From Thermococcus celer Vu 13 = JCM 8558 (lineage in GTDB: Archaea; Methanobacteriota_B; Thermococci; Thermococcales; Thermococcaceae): DNA of 64,000 nt. The notes under the pieces were generated by a model. That model did no database searches. It was not told the DNA's origin and was given only the letters and a program-made list of their open reading frames with translations. How positions within the stretch are numbered: position 1 is the first letter of the stretch; every line of letters starts with the position of its first letter. Shown piece after piece: positions 63,224 through 64,000 of this stretch. The stretch covers positions 744,001-808,000 of the forward strand of contig NZ_CP014854.1 of the NCBI RefSeq assembly GCF_002214365.1, given 5' to 3'. The position numbers and the translations under genes were made by a program.

Positions 63224-63682
63224 TTAACCAACGAGCTTTTTCAGACCCTCCGCGAACTCGCGTGCATCCCTCTCGAGGGACTTAACGTAAAAGATGCCCT
63301 CCTTCATCGGTTCCTTCCCGAGAATTTCCCTCATCTGGGCGAGACATCTTCTGGATCTCCCGGCACAGGTGGTGAAAAATGCGGCCCTCCCAATCTTCTC
63401 CCTGTTCTTTAGCAGGTACGTTCTGACCGCCGGAGTCACCCTGCCGTTCCACGTGGGCGTGCCTATCACGACGAGGTCGTATCCAGAGGGATCTTTATGA
63501 AACTCTATCTCCGTGGTCTTCCCGCGGGTGGCGTCGTAGCCGGCCCTGAGAAAGCCCAAAATCCCCCTCCGGTTCTTTTTATCGATTATCTCGTCCATTT
63601 CGGCGCCCAGGGTTTTGGCTATTATCCCGGCCGCCCTTTTGGTGTTGCCGCTACGCGAGTAAAAGGCCACGAGGATTTTCAT
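63224..63682 (-). CDS. Flavodoxin-like protein
   Basis: The 152-aa protein starts 'MKILVAFYSRSGNTKRAAGII' (FMN phosphate loop S-x-S-G-N-T) and has 'VVIGTPTWNGRVTPAVRTYL' and 'FFTTCAGRSRRCLAQM'. It is a flavodoxin/WrbA-like or FMN-dependent reductase domain that carries electrons. Two Cys are present in the 3' half. It is convergent with TauE paralogue 2. Confidence 0.9.
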   Translation of the reverse strand: MKILVAFYSRSGNTKRAAGIIAKTLGAEMDEIIDKKNRRGILGFLRAGYDATRGKTTEIEFHKDPSGYDLVVIGTPTWNGRVTPAVRTYLLKNREKIGRAAFFTTCAGRSRRCLAQMREILGKEPMKEGIFYVKSLERDAREFAEGLKKLVG

Positions 63683-63919
63683 TTGACCACCCCCCTATAA
63701 CCGTGTGCCCTCCATAGGTAACTTCTATTATCTCCATAAAGACACCTACAATAAGTTTTTGACTGGAAAATATCAACTTTGCGATGCAGTTTTTGGGTCC
63801 ACTGCCAACCGGTAGGCCAAGACGGGCCACCATATGTTTTGGTGGCTCTATAATCAGAATCATCAACGCGTGCATAAAACTATAGGAGTCGGCTGAAGTA
63901 GCACTCCACCATATTAAAT

Positions 63920-63997
63920 TGGTGCGGTGGCCGGGATTCGAACCCGGGTCACCGGCTTGGAAGGCCGGTGTCCTAGACCAGGCTAGACTACCACCGC
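63920..63997 (-). tRNA. tRNA-Gly (anticodon UCC)
   Basis: The minus strand folds with acceptor GCGGUGG pairing with CCACCGC, anticodon stem CCGGC/GCCGG around CUUCCAA (anticodon UCC, reads GGA) and T arm CCGGG-UUCGAAU-CCCGG. The 3' CCA is encoded (63920-63922). No intron is seen. The region 63683-63919 upstream holds no other gene that I can support. Confidence 0.95.
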
Positions 63998-64000
63998 AGA

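Noticed and set aside
63651-63875. 74-codon minus-strand frame upstream of flavodoxin
   Set aside because: No domain, no ribosome site, and it overlaps the flavodoxin start; probably chance.

Overview
The window is chromosomal DNA of a GC-rich member of the Thermococcales, most likely a Thermococcus. The evidence is the gene content: archaeal L35Ae, L37e and LSm, pelota, Trm1, diphthine synthase, phosphopantothenate synthetase, branched-chain polyamine synthase BpsA, an ADP-dependent serine kinase of the SerK type, a ferredoxin with an Asp cluster ligand, a Tk-SP-like subtilase, a type III pullulan-hydrolase-like enzyme, a CGP-CTERM protein and TATA/BRE promoters. Genes are tightly packed, with GGTGGTG/GGAGGTG ribosome binding sites or leaderless starts.

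Layout. 1-3.6 kb: end of a YchF-type GTPase, then a minus-strand run (UbiX, Lrp, CYTH, a class III signal-peptide protein, a secreted TIM-barrel protein with CGP-CTERM anchor). 3.6-8.5 kb: c-di-AMP synthase DacZ, an NDP-sugar synthase and a feoA-feoB-feoC iron(II) uptake operon in which feoA carries a frameshift. 8.5-18.4 kb: mostly housekeeping genes (PP-loop ATPase, AIR-synthase-like protein, pelota, prolidase, HAD, L35Ae, Trm1, a rubrerythrin-VIT1 fusion, MATE, L37e, LSm). 18.5-22.6 kb: secreted GH13 enzyme and GlyRS.

22.6-28.5 kb is the main accessory block. It holds a MntA/HepT toxin-antitoxin pair, a TauE-like transporter, two small conserved proteins, and an AT-richer cluster. That cluster encodes a small secreted protein behind a run of 13 G, an unknown membrane protein, an ABC ATPase and an ABC permease, and I regard it as the best candidate for an undescribed system in the window.

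28.5-41.6 kb: GAPDH with a TGM-like sugar-regulator site, CinA-type protein, eIF2B-like protein, a 1082-residue modular secreted protein, cobalamin adenosyltransferase, MFS, an ArsR/membrane/DUF4097 operon with a candidate operator, PadR, AEC transporter and an M42 peptidase. 41.6-43.8 kb: an operon of a small ORF broken by in-frame TGA, a START-like protein and a flavodiiron-type beta-lactamase-fold protein. 43.8-47.5 kb: HAD, SerK, DUF763, then about 840 bp without an intact gene, rich in tight hairpins and an ATPase remnant, ending at tRNA-Val(CAC). 47.5-58.1 kb: metabolic and redox genes (DphB, HTH regulator, phosphopantothenate synthetase, NfnAB/sulfide dehydrogenase, UPF0282, nicotinate phosphoribosyltransferase, ferredoxin, SufT-like protein, PP-loop ATPase, BpsA). 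58.1-64 kb: a membrane-anchored alpha/alpha-toroid protein beside the subtilase, a second TauE paralogue, flavodoxin and tRNA-Gly(UCC).

Working links: two TGM-like sites suggest that GAPDH and the secreted pullulan hydrolase are controlled in opposite directions by the glycolytic regulator Tgr. A DtxR-type box suggests iron control of feo. No CRISPR array, IS element or rRNA was seen.
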